DNA from: Paenibacillaceae bacterium
Lineage (GTDB): Bacteria; Bacillota; Clostridia; Lachnospirales; Lachnospiraceae
NCBI GenBank assembly: GCA_015057715.1
Contig: SVDS01000026.1
Coordinates: 1 to 41,433 of the forward strand
DNA length: 41,433 nt
Direction of reading: 5' to 3'
A program made the position numbers and the translations under genes. The notes beneath the pieces are model-generated. The model ran no database searches. It saw only the letters and a program-made list of their open reading frames with translations, and was not told the origin of the DNA. The stretch's first letter is position 1; every line of letters begins with the position of its first letter. Shown here piece by piece: positions 1 to 8,690 of the stretch.

Positions 1-1298
1 TCATCTGAAGCGTATATGTAATTACCAAGGGAAGCAAGGGTTCTGGCAATATTGGGCGGACAGCATGCCACTCCGAACCAAAGCTGTCTGGTGGTTTTTA
101 TATGCCGGTATGTGGGATTTTTTTTCGCCACCTCAGGCACCACCTCCAGTGGATTTACGTAGAAGAAATGTGTTCCATCCATGGCGATTCCTGCAAGAAG
201 GGTATTATATAGGGCTTTCTCCACGATGTCCATGTATTTTCCATCTCTGGTGAGATGAAACATCCGGTTGGAGAACATGGCAAGACCTACCGTCGCACAG
301 GATTCTGAATAATTGGTATCATTGGGAAGGTCATAGTCTGCTGTAAACCGTTCGCCATAGGCGGCTGATCCAATGCTGCCGGTTATGTACATCCGCCTGT
401 TCACAATATTTTCCCACAGCGTTTCACACTGGCTGGTAAGGGCTCCGTCCTGATATTCATAAGCCAGGTCTGCCATTGCACTGTAAAGATAAACAGCCCG
501 GACACAATGACCTTCTGCTGTCTCCTGTTCCTTCAAAGGCATATGGGACTGATTATAATCCAGATCAAAATCTTTAAATTCAGGAAATATATAATTTCCG
601 TTCTTGATACAGTCCTCATTTAAGAAATAGCAGGGCTTCTCTCCTCTTGTTCTTACAAAATAATCGGCAAGCCAGAGATAATTTCTCTTTTCCGTCACCC
701 GGTATAATTTCACCAGTGCCAGCTCCACTTCCGGATGTCCCGGATAGCCATGAATTTTTCCTTCCTCCGGTCCAAAAACAAGGCAGAGATGATCTGCAAA
801 TTTACACATTACATCGAGAAACTTTCTTTTCCCGGTGGCCTGATAATATGCGACTGCTGCTTCAATCATATGACCAGCTGTATAAAGCTCATGTCCTTCA
901 AATAAGTCAGACCATCTTTTATTTCCCGTAATTGTATAATAAGTGTTTAAGTATCCGTCCTCGCACTGGGCAGCTGCAATCAGATCAATGGCCTGATCCG
1001 CCGCTTCTTCAAGATTCTCATTTCTGTTTTTATTGAGGGAACAGGCAACTGCCTCCAGCCATTTTGCTGCATCGGTATCCTGAAACACCATGCCCTTATG
1101 CTCTCCTGTCTCCTTCCCGGCTGCAATACGGAAATTTCTGATGCAGTAGCTTTTTTCCGCTCCTTCAACCCGGTCATTAATCAGGTCCCATTGAAATGGC
1201 AGAATTACCTCATCCACCAGATCTATATATTTACCCCAGAATGCATCCTGAATTGTAACATGTTTTAAATCTGCACCTGTCAGTTTATTTCCCACCAT
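1..1298 (-). CDS. GH127 family beta-L-arabinofuranosidase-like glycoside hydrolase (3' end beyond window)
   Basis: The frame is open from the ATG at 1298 to the window edge, giving about 432 residues of a family that is usually about 650 long, so the C-terminal third is missing only because of the window boundary. Family hallmarks seen are the YSESCATVG stretch, which holds the expected acidic residue, and ACCPPN at residues 411-416, which matches the cysteine-rich catalytic site of GH127 (DUF1680), where a cysteine acts as nucleophile in the characterised enzyme HypBA1. No signal peptide is visible, so it should act in the cytosol on imported oligosaccharides or glycosides. It starts 17 bases after the LacI gene, with a purine-rich GAGGAAAAGG ribosome site, and is probably the last known member of the ABC importer operon. 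Beta-L-arabinofuranoside is the best-known substrate of the family, but other GH127 activities exist, so substrate is uncertain. Confidence 0.85.
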   Translation of the reverse strand, partial: MVGNKLTGADLKHVTIQDAFWGKYIDLVDEVILPFQWDLINDRVEGAEKSYCIRNFRIAAGKETGEHKGMVFQDTDAAKWLEAVACSLNKNRNENLEEAADQAIDLIAAAQCEDGYLNTYYTITGNKRWSDLFEGHELYTAGHMIEAAVAYYQATGKRKFLDVMCKFADHLCLVFGPEEGKIHGYPGHPEVELALVKLYRVTEKRNYLWLADYFVRTRGEKPCYFLNEDCIKNGNYIFPEFKDFDLDYNQSHMPLKEQETAEGHCVRAVYLYSAMADLAYEYQDGALTSQCETLWENIVNRRMYITGSIGSAAYGERFTADYDLPNDTNYSESCATVGLAMFSNRMFHLTRDGKYMDIVEKALYNTLLAGIAMDGTHFFYVNPLEVVPEVAKKNPTYRHIKTTRQLWFGVACCPPNIARTLASLGNYIYASD

Positions 1299-1315
1299 AC
1301 CTTTTCCTCGCTCTG

Positions 1316-2359
1316 CTATCTATTTTCCTGATTCAGTTTTTTTACCGACTCCCCTTCAATCAGAGTACAGGGAAGTGTGATGCTCACATCTCCAACGCTG
1401 ACTCCGCTTACATTTTCAAGCAGCAGCTCCATAGCGCGGTAGCCCATCTCCTGCAATGGCCGTTCCACGGTTGTAATCCTTGGCGTTACGTATTGAATAA
1501 TATCGGAATTGTCAAAGCCTGTTACAGAAACATCATCAGGTACCTTCAGTCCCAGCTCTCTTGCTGCATCACAGACACCCACTGCCATATCATCATTCAT
1601 TGCCACAATAGCCGTGGGGTGACCGCTTTTATTCAATAGTTTTTTCGCAGCTTCTTTTCCTTCCCGGTACTTCCAGTTCCCACAGGTTATATTCTCCTCT
1701 TTCATGGTAATACCGGCCTCGTTTAAAGCTTTTAAAAACCCATTGTATCTTAATGCGGCGGGTTCTGACTCCTTTAATCCATTAATAACCCCAAACTCTC
1801 TATGTCCGTTTTCAATGAGCATTTTTGTCATATGATAAACTGTCTTTTCATTGCTATAGCGAACCGATGATCCTTCTCCGTCTGTGTAACAGTAACAGTA
1901 AACCACCGGTTTTTTAATATTGCCCAGGATATGACTGATTTTCCGGTCATGCATTCCTACATAAATAATGCCGTCCACCTGCATTCCGATCATTACATCC
2001 AGTGCCTTATCAATATCCTTCTGATAGTTGGAAATGTGATCAAACTGGGATTCAATTTTATTTAACAGCCTTAAATTGCTCAGTATGGTGTTATAGCCTC
2101 TTGCTTCTGCAATCTCATTGATTCCGTCAATAATATAAGCCGTATGCCATACTGTTACATCCTCTACAATCACTCCTACCAGAAAGGATTCATTCCTTCT
2201 TAAGCTCTTTGCCAGGATATTGGACCGATAACCGGTTTCCTTGATAATCTTCTCTACCTTTTTTCTGGTTTCATCACTGACCTGTGCCGTATTATTTAAA
2301 ACATACGATACCGTTGCCACGGAAACTCCTGCCATTGATGCAATTTCCTTTAGTGTCAT
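1316..2359 (-). CDS. LacI family transcriptional regulator of the sugar ABC operon
   Basis: A 347-residue protein with a LacI helix-turn-helix at residues 2-22 (TLKEIASMAGVSVATVSYVL), the hinge region up to about residue 55, and a periplasmic-binding-like effector domain ending in the usual TTVERPLQEMGYRAMELL segment. It sits between the downstream permease (32 bases away) and the GH127 gene, all on the minus strand, so it is very likely co-transcribed with the transporter and controls it. The TTTAAACGTTTAAA palindromes in front of the binding-protein gene (5505-5721) have the form expected for a LacI family operator and are its most likely targets. The effector sugar cannot be told from sequence. 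Confidence 0.93.
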   Translation of the reverse strand: MTLKEIASMAGVSVATVSYVLNNTAQVSDETRKKVEKIIKETGYRSNILAKSLRRNESFLVGVIVEDVTVWHTAYIIDGINEIAEARGYNTILSNLRLLNKIESQFDHISNYQKDIDKALDVMIGMQVDGIIYVGMHDRKISHILGNIKKPVVYCYCYTDGEGSSVRYSNEKTVYHMTKMLIENGHREFGVINGLKESEPAALRYNGFLKALNEAGITMKEENITCGNWKYREGKEAAKKLLNKSGHPTAIVAMNDDMAVGVCDAARELGLKVPDDVSVTGFDNSDIIQYVTPRITTVERPLQEMGYRAMELLLENVSGVSVGDVSITLPCTLIEGESVKKLNQENR

Positions 2360-2391
2360 GTATTCTCTACTCTCTCTTTCCTTTTCCCTGT

Positions 2392-3243
2392 TTAGCCCTT
2401 CAGCCCGGACGTTTTAATTCCTTCCACCAAAAATCTGGATCCGAACAGATAAAGCAGCATGGGAGGCAGAATCATGAGCGTGGAGGCAGCCATTATGGAA
2501 GGCCAGTTAATTACAAACGCATTACCTGAAGTATACATAAATGTAGTCATAAGTGCAATGGTCAGAGTCCTCCATTTATCACTGTTTATGTAAAAAACCG
2601 GCTGGGTCAGTTCATTCCACCAGAAGACGCAGGATAACACCCCAATTGTGGTAAAGGTTGACTTTGATAAAGGTATCAGCACCCGGAAAAAGATACCGAT
2701 TCTGCTGCAGCCATCCATGGTAGCAGCCTCATCCAGTTCCTTCGGGATAGAACGGAAAAACTGCCGGAACAAAAATACGTTATAGGGATAGGCAAAAAAT
2801 GCAGGTACAATCATGGGAAACAGGGAATCCAGCCAGCCAACTTTTCCAAACATGATATACTGGGGAACAATGAGTGCGATATTGGGAATCATCATTGTTC
2901 CCACGATCAGGGAAAAAATCAGATTTTTCCCCGGAAACTCCATTCTAGCCAGAGGATAGGCAACCAGTGAGGAGGAAATTAAAGTTCCCGCCGTGGTTCC
3001 CGCCATCAGAAGAACTGTGTTTCTGACATAAAGCACATAGTTGGAGTGATAAAAAATATACTTATAGTTTTCTAAGGTCCCTTTTTGGGGGAAAATATCA
3101 GATGATGAAGTAAACTCAGTTAAGGTCTTAAAAGAACCGGTGAGAACCCAGATGATCGGAGAAAACATGATTATTCCGACCAGAATTTTCATCATAAAAA
3201 CCAGAATCCGGCTGGTTCTTTTTTTCGTTTTTGCTGATTTCAT
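2392..3243 (-). CDS. Sugar ABC transporter permease, MalG type
   Basis: A 283-residue inner membrane protein with about six hydrophobic segments, beginning with the positively charged start MKSAKTKKRTSRI and a first segment around residues 12-35. The EAA loop that contacts the ATPase is visible as DEAATMDGCSRIGIFFRVLIP near residues 170-190. Family knowledge places it as the second membrane subunit of a CUT1 (carbohydrate uptake 1) importer. It follows the MalF-type permease by 12 bases. No ATPase gene is present in the window; in Firmicutes such importers often share an MsmK-like ATPase encoded elsewhere, which is inferred here. Confidence 0.93.
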   Translation of the reverse strand: MKSAKTKKRTSRILVFMMKILVGIIMFSPIIWVLTGSFKTLTEFTSSSDIFPQKGTLENYKYIFYHSNYVLYVRNTVLLMAGTTAGTLISSSLVAYPLARMEFPGKNLIFSLIVGTMMIPNIALIVPQYIMFGKVGWLDSLFPMIVPAFFAYPYNVFLFRQFFRSIPKELDEAATMDGCSRIGIFFRVLIPLSKSTFTTIGVLSCVFWWNELTQPVFYINSDKWRTLTIALMTTFMYTSGNAFVINWPSIMAASTLMILPPMLLYLFGSRFLVEGIKTSGLKG

Positions 3244-3255
3244 GTCTCTCCCCCT

Positions 3256-4185
3256 TTAATTTTCATAGTAAACAATCTTTTTTGAGATTGCAAATATACC
3301 GATGCCAAAACAACACGTAATCAGAAAAAGTATGACAGACATGGCACAGGCATAGCCTACCTTCATATTGCTGAACGCTTCTTTATAGATCAGAAGGCTG
3401 AGTACCTGTGACATTCCGTTTGGATCGCCATTTTCTCCAGTCAGTGGATATAAAAGAGCAAATGAGCCATTCAATGCACTGATACAACCCATAACCGCAT
3501 TAAACAGGATAATGGGTGATATCATGGGAAGGGTAATCCGAAAGAATTTTTTTAACGGACTGGCTCCATCAATTTCACATGCCTCATAAAGCTCTCTGGG
3601 CACATCATTTAAACCAGATCGGAATATCAGCATCATTTGTCCTGTATTGTACGTAAACAGGGTGATAAAAAACAGAGCCAGATAGACGGTACGGCTGTCG
3701 TACAGCCAGTTAATCATCACATTCTTACCTGTTAATGCAGAAATAATCCCATTCAAAAGCCCTGCTTCCTTTCCAAATATGGTTCGGAACGTATAGGCAA
3801 GTGCTACCGTCGGGATAACCGACGGTAGAAAATAACAAAACTGAAAGAGACCATTGAGCCTTTGCCTGTAATTTAACAGCAGCGCCATAACTACAGCCCA
3901 TACAGTAGTTACGACCATCATAACAATTGTGAAAAACAAGGTTACACGAATGGAATTCCAAAACGTGGCACTTTGAAACATCGTTACATAATTAGCCAGG
4001 CCTATGAACTGGGAAACACCACTCAGTTTCCGGTTTGTCAGACTGACAGCAAATAAAAAGGCAATGGGAAACAGGGTGAAGCATACAAATCCTATCATCC
4101 ACGGAGCGCAAAAAGCATAGGCTGTCAAATGATTCATAAGCTTTTTCTTCTTCGCCGTCTTACTGCTTTCTTTTTCCATTATCAT
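3256..4185 (-). CDS. Sugar ABC transporter permease, MalF type
   Basis: A 309-residue membrane protein with about six transmembrane segments and a lysine-rich cytosolic N terminus (residues 1-18). The EAA loop reads YEACEIDGASPLKKFFRITLP at about residues 200-220, the ATPase contact of CUT1 permeases. The chosen start has an AAGGA ribosome site; an internal Met at residue 3 is an alternative. It lies 23 bases after the solute-binding protein gene and 12 bases before its partner permease, in the order binding protein, MalF-type, MalG-type that is typical of clostridial oligosaccharide importers. Confidence 0.93.
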   Translation of the reverse strand: MIMEKESSKTAKKKKLMNHLTAYAFCAPWMIGFVCFTLFPIAFLFAVSLTNRKLSGVSQFIGLANYVTMFQSATFWNSIRVTLFFTIVMMVVTTVWAVVMALLLNYRQRLNGLFQFCYFLPSVIPTVALAYTFRTIFGKEAGLLNGIISALTGKNVMINWLYDSRTVYLALFFITLFTYNTGQMMLIFRSGLNDVPRELYEACEIDGASPLKKFFRITLPMISPIILFNAVMGCISALNGSFALLYPLTGENGDPNGMSQVLSLLIYKEAFSNMKVGYACAMSVILFLITCCFGIGIFAISKKIVYYEN

Positions 4186-4208
4186 TCACTTTCCTTCCAG
4201 CTTACCTT

Positions 4209-5477
4209 TTAGTAGCCAATGGTTTCCCGGGCATAGGCATCGGCTTTTTTTACAGCTTCTTCGGGTGTCTTCTGGCCAAGTACTGCCGCGTTAAATTCGC
4301 TGACTGCATTGTTGGTAACTCCGGAAGGAAGACAGGTGTATCCAAATACACCAGCTTTTAACGAATCGGTCATTGCATCCCAGTTTTTAATGGTAGTGGC
4401 ACTTTCCACCTTCCATGCACCTTTTTCAGCAATGGATTTGACAGCAGATGGATTGCCGCTGGACTTAGAATTAATGGTCTGCCCCTCTTCTCCCATCAGA
4501 TATTCAATTACCTTAAATGCGGCATCCTGGTTCTTACTTTTTGCGTTAATGCTGTAAAAGCCGGTATGAAGGGTGTTGTATTTTACCTTATCTGTAGGTA
4601 TGGTAGCAATATCCCACTGAAAGGGAAGGCTGCTTCCATAAGTTCCGATATTCCAGCTTCCCTGCCAGCTCATAGCCGCCTTACCAGAAGCAAATAAATC
4701 TGCCGTATCGGAAGATGGTTCCGGCATCACCCCGTTTTTGGCCATAGCAGCCACGTCTGAGACAAAGGATATTGCTCCGTCACCAATGACCATCTGGCCC
4801 TTGGAAGGGTCATATACCTGATCGCCTGCACCGCCAATTCCCGCCCACCAGGTCTGGGTATTGGGAAGTGTACAGCCATACTGTTTTGTTGTACCATCAG
4901 CCGCCTTTTGGGTCAGCTTTTCTGCAGCGGACTTATAATCCTCATAGGACCAGTTGTTGTCTGGATAAGAAATCCCGGCAGCATCAAACATATCTTTATT
5001 ATAGAAAAGAAGCTCAGTCGCAGCACACCACGGCAGACCGTATGTACCTCCAAGCCCGGCGGACAGTGAGGAAACTGCGTCAATAAAATCTTCTGTTTTG
5101 ACGGTTGAATTTTTCAGGTAATCATCCATGGGAATGATGCCTTTCGCCTTGGCAAAATTGGCAATATCATTCTCCCAGATCACATAGATATCAGCAGAAT
5201 TATCCCCTGTGGAAACCATCTGATTTAACTTGGAAGAATAGTCGCTTTCCGGAATCACCGTTACTTCCACTTTAATCCCGGTTGCCTTTTCTGCCTGGGC
5301 ATACATATTCAGCGCCTCATCCTTATTGGGTTCATTCCAGACAGCGATGGTAACCTTCTGACCTCCGTCTTTTTTTGTACCCCCGGCTGTCTCTCCTCCC
5401 TTTGTGCTGCAACCGGCCAGCATTCCCACTGCAGCCGCTGTCAGAAAAAGTAATCCCCATAATTTCTTCCTTCTCAT
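4209..5477 (-). CDS. Extracellular solute-binding lipoprotein of a sugar ABC importer
   Basis: A 422-residue family 1 solute-binding protein. The N terminus MRRKKLWGLLFLTAAAVGML is a lipoprotein signal peptide, followed by the lipobox LAGC with lipidated Cys at residue 23 and a Gly/Lys-rich linker to about residue 42. The mature part starts with VTIAVWNEPNKDEA and contains the aromatic-rich segments usual for carbohydrate binding (for example TQTWWAGIGGAGDQVYD and FGYTCLPSG). It captures the substrate outside the cell and hands it to the two permeases that follow. It is the first gene of the operon; promoter and three operators lie upstream. The ligand is unknown; the GH127 enzyme in the same operon hints at arabinose-containing or other plant-derived glycosides. 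Confidence 0.93.
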   Translation of the reverse strand: MRRKKLWGLLFLTAAAVGMLAGCSTKGGETAGGTKKDGGQKVTIAVWNEPNKDEALNMYAQAEKATGIKVEVTVIPESDYSSKLNQMVSTGDNSADIYVIWENDIANFAKAKGIIPMDDYLKNSTVKTEDFIDAVSSLSAGLGGTYGLPWCAATELLFYNKDMFDAAGISYPDNNWSYEDYKSAAEKLTQKAADGTTKQYGCTLPNTQTWWAGIGGAGDQVYDPSKGQMVIGDGAISFVSDVAAMAKNGVMPEPSSDTADLFASGKAAMSWQGSWNIGTYGSSLPFQWDIATIPTDKVKYNTLHTGFYSINAKSKNQDAAFKVIEYLMGEEGQTINSKSSGNPSAVKSIAEKGAWKVESATTIKNWDAMTDSLKAGVFGYTCLPSGVTNNAVSEFNAAVLGQKTPEEAVKKADAYARETIGY

Positions 5478-5504
5478 AAAATTTTCCCTCCAGATTATTT
5501 TTTA

Positions 5505-5518
5505 TTTAATCGTTTAAA
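5505..5518. promoter_or_regulatory. LacI-type operator, proximal copy
   Basis: TTTAATCGTTTAAA, one base off the perfect palindrome TTTAAACGTTTAAA found at 5575. It lies in the 5' untranslated region just upstream of the binding-protein ribosome site. Inferred target of the LacI regulator of this operon. Confidence 0.6.
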
Positions 5519-5574
5519 CTACCATGTTTAAGAATAGCTAAAAGATAATATAGAATCCTTCAGCATAAGTGTTG

Positions 5575-5588
5575 TTTAAACGTTTAAA
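5575..5588. promoter_or_regulatory. LacI-type operator, central perfect palindrome
   Basis: TTTAAACGTTTAAA is a perfect 14-base palindrome with a central CG, the classic form of a LacI family site. It lies about 37-50 bases downstream of the predicted transcription start. Confidence 0.75.
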
Positions 5589-5630
5589 TTGTAAATTACA
5601 GAACTTTTGTTACACATATTAACTAATCTA

Positions 5631-5659
5631 ACTATATAATATAATTTTTATTTTGTCAA
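5631..5659 (-). promoter_or_regulatory. Sigma-A-type promoter of the sugar ABC operon
   Basis: On the minus strand TTGACA (5654-5659), 17-base spacer, TATAGT (5631-5636). The start of transcription would be near 5624, between the operators. Confidence 0.75.
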
Positions 5660-5707
5660 TTATGCATTACAATTTTATTTTCATATCATATAAATTCTAT
5701 TATTTTA

Positions 5708-5721
5708 TTTAAAGGTTTAAA
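5708..5721. promoter_or_regulatory. LacI-type operator, upstream copy
   Basis: TTTAAAGGTTTAAA differs from the perfect palindrome only in its centre. It is about 50 bases upstream of the -35 box, and its centre is 133 bases from the central operator, so DNA looping between copies is possible. Confidence 0.6.
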
Positions 5722-5753
5722 TTCATTACAGGATGAATACAATAATATTAAAT

Positions 5754-5790
5754 CAGGCGGAGCAGGATTTTCATTATCCTGTTCCGCCTG
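5754..5790 (-). terminator. Terminator hairpin after the second KDG kinase
   Basis: Arms CAGGCGGAGCAGGAT (5754-5768) and ATCCTGTTCCGCCTG (5776-5790) pair over 15 positions with one mismatch around a 7-base loop. On the minus strand the hairpin is followed by an A/T-rich stretch (ATTTAATATTATT) and not a pure T run, so termination may be moderate. Confidence 0.7.
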
Positions 5791-5808
5791 TCAAAAGATC
5801 TTATTTAC

Positions 5809-6834
5809 CTACCTGCTCATCTCGCTTTGAGGTCCCTTATCATTATGTTCCCGAATTACAGTATTCACTTCACTTAAATCAGAGGTTGGAAGATCACCTG
5901 GTATGGTGTTCTTTAAAGCCGCAGTGGCATTGCCGTACTGAACTGCTTTCATGCAGTCACCGCCAGTGCTTAAAAGGCCATAAAGTGCACCTGCTATATA
6001 AGCATCTCCGCTTCCAATCCGGTCAACAACATCAATATTATGGTATGGTTCTTCCTCATAATATTCGTTTCTTGCAGCATCGTAAATAATGGAACCGAAC
6101 GTATGGCTTTTCGGGCTATGTACGATTCTCTGCGTAGAAGCCACGATGGAAATGGGATAGTCTTTTGTAAAGCTCTTCATCATTTCTTTGGCTGTTCCTT
6201 CTTTTTTGAAGGTCAGCCTTGCTGTATCTTCCGAACAGAAGAAAATGTCCACAAAGGGAAGGATCTGCTCGATGCAGGCTCTTGCTTCCTCTCCTGTCCA
6301 TAAATTACCGCGGAAATTTACATCAAAAGAAATAATGGTGCCGCTCTCTTTGAATTTGCGTATCATATCAATGGCAGTCTTTCTCGTATTCTCACACAGA
6401 GCAAGGGTAATGCCGGTGGTATGAAAGCAGGTGGTTGCTTTGTACATGTCCTCTGGAAAAGAGGCTTCACTGATATTATAGAAAGAACTGTTCTTTCTGT
6501 CGTAAATTACCTTGGGTTTTCTCGGATATGCACCATATTCGTAATAATAAAGTCCAAGTCTGGCATTGGAGCTGTTATCATAAACAAAATAATCATCACT
6601 GATTCCATAGGAACGCACTTTGTTCTTTACAAAATTTCCCATATCATTGGCTGGAAGCTGGGTTACCACACCGGTATGAAGCCCTAAAAGAGCCGCTCCT
6701 ACCGCAACGTTTAACTCTGCTCCACCAACCTGTTTCTGAAAGGAATCTCCCCGGACCAGTCTTTCCACTCCGTCCGGAGACAGACGTAAAAGCAATTCTC
6801 CCAGGCTTAATAAATCAAATGGTCTGTCACTCAT
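5809..6834 (-). CDS. kdgK: PfkB family sugar kinase, probable 2-keto-3-deoxygluconate kinase (second copy)
   Basis: A 341-residue ribokinase-fold kinase. The N-terminal substrate region carries GGAELNVAVGAALLG (residues 37-51), and the C-terminal PfkB signature DRIGSGDAYIAGALYG holds the catalytic base Asp277. It should phosphorylate 2-keto-3-deoxygluconate to KDPG with ATP. The start at 6834 is preferred because GGAGG lies 9 bases upstream; an in-frame ATG at 6873 would sit inside a terminator hairpin and lacks a ribosome site. It follows a clearly related kinase (343 residues) and KDPG aldolase on the same strand. The two kinases differ in length and detail, for example DRIGSGDAY against DRVGGGDSF, so this copy may accept a related ketodeoxy sugar acid. 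Confidence is high for family and moderate for substrate. Confidence 0.85.
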   Translation of the reverse strand: MSDRPFDLLSLGELLLRLSPDGVERLVRGDSFQKQVGGAELNVAVGAALLGLHTGVVTQLPANDMGNFVKNKVRSYGISDDYFVYDNSSNARLGLYYYEYGAYPRKPKVIYDRKNSSFYNISEASFPEDMYKATTCFHTTGITLALCENTRKTAIDMIRKFKESGTIISFDVNFRGNLWTGEEARACIEQILPFVDIFFCSEDTARLTFKKEGTAKEMMKSFTKDYPISIVASTQRIVHSPKSHTFGSIIYDAARNEYYEEEPYHNIDVVDRIGSGDAYIAGALYGLLSTGGDCMKAVQYGNATAALKNTIPGDLPTSDLSEVNTVIREHNDKGPQSEMSR

Positions 6835-6854
6835 CTTGATCGTTCCTCCATAGA

Positions 6855-6887
6855 TTTTAAAAAAGGGGGTCATGCATAATGACCCCC
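6855..6887 (-). terminator. Intrinsic terminator between the two KDG kinase genes
   Basis: A 9-bp stem GGGGGTCAT (6865-6873) / ATGACCCCC (6879-6887) with a 5-base loop, followed on the minus strand by TTTTTTAAAAT. It ends just before the ribosome site of the second kinase, so it should reduce or gate read-through from the upstream genes. Confidence 0.85.
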
Positions 6888-6948
6888 GATGTCTTTCCTC
6901 GTTCAGTTAGAGGCAGTTATATCTACTGCCGAAAACAGTTCAGACTGA

Positions 6949-7980
6949 TTATCTCTGAACACGTCCTGATCCGTCACCGCCAGCAAGGCTGTCAACATCT
7001 TCTCTGGATACCAGGTTAAAGTCGCCAGGAATGGTGTGCTTTAATGCGGAAGCAGCTACTGCATATTCCAGAGCAGCCTTGAAATCTTTCTTATCAGCCA
7101 TACCGCAGATCACGCCTGCTGCGAAGGAATCTCCGCCGCCTACACGGTCTACGATTGGTGTGATATGATACTTTCTGGAGTGATAGAATTCACGGGTAGC
7201 TCCATCCATAATACATGCAGACCAGCCGTTATCGGAAGCGGAATGGCTTTCACGTAAAGAGCTGATTACATATTTGAAGTTGAACTTGTCAACCATCTGA
7301 TTGAAGATATCAACATATCCCTGTAATTCCAGTTCTCCGGAAGTAACATCAGTGTTGCCTGGCTTGAAGCCAAGTACTTTCTCTGCATCTTCTTCGTTAC
7401 CGATACATACATCAACATACTGCATTAAGTTGGTCATAACCTTCTGAGCTTTCTCGGAAGACCATAATTTCTTACGGAAGTTTAAGTCAACGGATACAGT
7501 TACGCCATGAGCCTTAGCTGCTTTTAAAGCTGCCTCAGTCAGTTCAGCTGCACTGTCGCTGACAGCAGGAGTGATTCCTGTAAAGTGGAACCAGTCTGCA
7601 CCCTCGAAGATCTCATCGAAGTTAAAGTCTGCTGCTGTTGCAGTAGAGATAGAGGAATGTGCTCTGTCATATACAACAGTAGAAGCTCTCATAGCAGAGC
7701 CTGTCTCTAAGAAGTAGATACCAAGTCTTTCACCAGTCTTTGCAATGTGCTTTGTTCCAACATTGTATTTTCTTAATGCTGCAACTGCGCAATCACCGAT
7801 TGGGTTCTTTGGAACTGCAGAAACGAATTCTGCTTCATGTCCATAATTTGCAAGAGAAACAGCAACGTTTGCTTCGCCGCCGCCGTAATTTACATCAAAC
7901 TCATCTGCCTGAATAAACTTTTCATTGTTCGGGGTAGATAATCTTAACATGATCTCGCCCATGGTTACGATCTTTGCCAT
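6949..7980 (-). CDS. kdgK: 2-keto-3-deoxygluconate kinase (first copy, PfkB family)
   Basis: A 343-residue PfkB kinase starting MAKIVTMGEIMLRLSTPNNE, the usual opening of clostridial KDG kinases. It has the GGGEANVAVSLANYG substrate motif at about residues 33-47 and the signature DRVGGGDSFAAGVICG with catalytic Asp284. It makes KDPG, the substrate of the aldolase encoded 34 bases upstream, and the two genes are clearly one operon. A small hairpin (6912-6930) and the strong terminator at 6855-6887 follow it, separating it from its paralogue. Control is probably through the TTCGCATATACGAA site in front of the aldolase gene. Confidence 0.93.
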   Translation of the reverse strand: MAKIVTMGEIMLRLSTPNNEKFIQADEFDVNYGGGEANVAVSLANYGHEAEFVSAVPKNPIGDCAVAALRKYNVGTKHIAKTGERLGIYFLETGSAMRASTVVYDRAHSSISTATAADFNFDEIFEGADWFHFTGITPAVSDSAAELTEAALKAAKAHGVTVSVDLNFRKKLWSSEKAQKVMTNLMQYVDVCIGNEEDAEKVLGFKPGNTDVTSGELELQGYVDIFNQMVDKFNFKYVISSLRESHSASDNGWSACIMDGATREFYHSRKYHITPIVDRVGGGDSFAAGVICGMADKKDFKAALEYAVAASALKHTIPGDFNLVSREDVDSLAGGDGSGRVQR

Positions 7981-8014
7981 TTTGTATTCTCCTTAATTCT
8001 CAAGTTGTTTTCTA

Positions 8015-8665
8015 TTATTTGCGAGCTGCTGCTACTGCTTCAACAAATTCTTTTGCTTTTGCTGTAACTGCTGCAAAATCGCCTGTGTTAGCGCCCTTTG
8101 TCAGGCTGCTGCCTGTACCAACGGCATATGCACCTGCCTTGATCCACTTATCAACGTTATCAACGTCAACACCGCCGGATGGCATGAAATCACCCTGAGG
8201 AAGGGGTCCTTTAAAGGAGCTGATCGCTGCTGGTCCCATGATGTTGCCTGGGAAGATCTTGATGATGTCACAGCCGCACTCCAGTGCAGTGATTGCTTCG
8301 GTAGGAGTCATAACACCTGGAAGCATCGGTACTCTGTAACGGTTGCAAAGCTTGATTGTCTCTACGTTTAAGCCTGGGCTTACCACATAGTTTGCTCCTG
8401 CAAGGATTGCTGCTCTTGCAGTTTCAGGATCAAGTACGGTACCTGCACCGATTACAACATCTTCATTGGTGCTATATTTTTCAGACATTTTAGCGATGAA
8501 TTCAATTGGGTTTCCTTCATCCATAGTCATAGTAATTTCAATAAAATTAATTCCGCCTGCAATGATTGCATCAACGACTTTCTCGCCCTGTTCCAGGCTT
8601 TTTGCACGAACAACAGCAACCAGACAGTCTTTTTTCATCTTTGATAAAACTTGTTCTTTTTTCAT
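8015..8665 (-). CDS. eda: KDPG / KHG aldolase
   Basis: A 216-residue class I aldolase of the KDPG/KHG family (TIM barrel). It splits 2-keto-3-deoxy-6-phosphogluconate into pyruvate and glyceraldehyde-3-phosphate. The expected active-site residues are present: Arg20 in VAVVRAK, Glu43 in FIEITM, and the Schiff-base Lys136 in DIIKIFPG, followed by the phosphate-binding MPSGGVD segment. Length is normal. It is the first gene of the aldolase-kinase operon, with a strong promoter (8737-8765), operator candidates between promoter and gene, and a good GGAG ribosome site. Confidence 0.95.
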   Translation of the reverse strand: MKKEQVLSKMKKDCLVAVVRAKSLEQGEKVVDAIIAGGINFIEITMTMDEGNPIEFIAKMSEKYSTNEDVVIGAGTVLDPETARAAILAGANYVVSPGLNVETIKLCNRYRVPMLPGVMTPTEAITALECGCDIIKIFPGNIMGPAAISSFKGPLPQGDFMPSGGVDVDNVDKWIKAGAYAVGTGSSLTKGANTGDFAAVTAKAKEFVEAVAAARK

Positions 8666-8690
8666 GATTGTTCTTCTCTCCTTTTTTAAA

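Noticed and set aside
647-931. Plus-strand frame of 94 codons at the left edge
   Set aside because: It is an antisense shadow of the GH127 gene, whose minus-strand translation carries the family motifs.
6834-6873. Longer start (ATG 6873) for the second KDG kinase
   Set aside because: The extra codons lie in the terminator hairpin and T run, and there is no ribosome site; GGAGG precedes the ATG at 6834.
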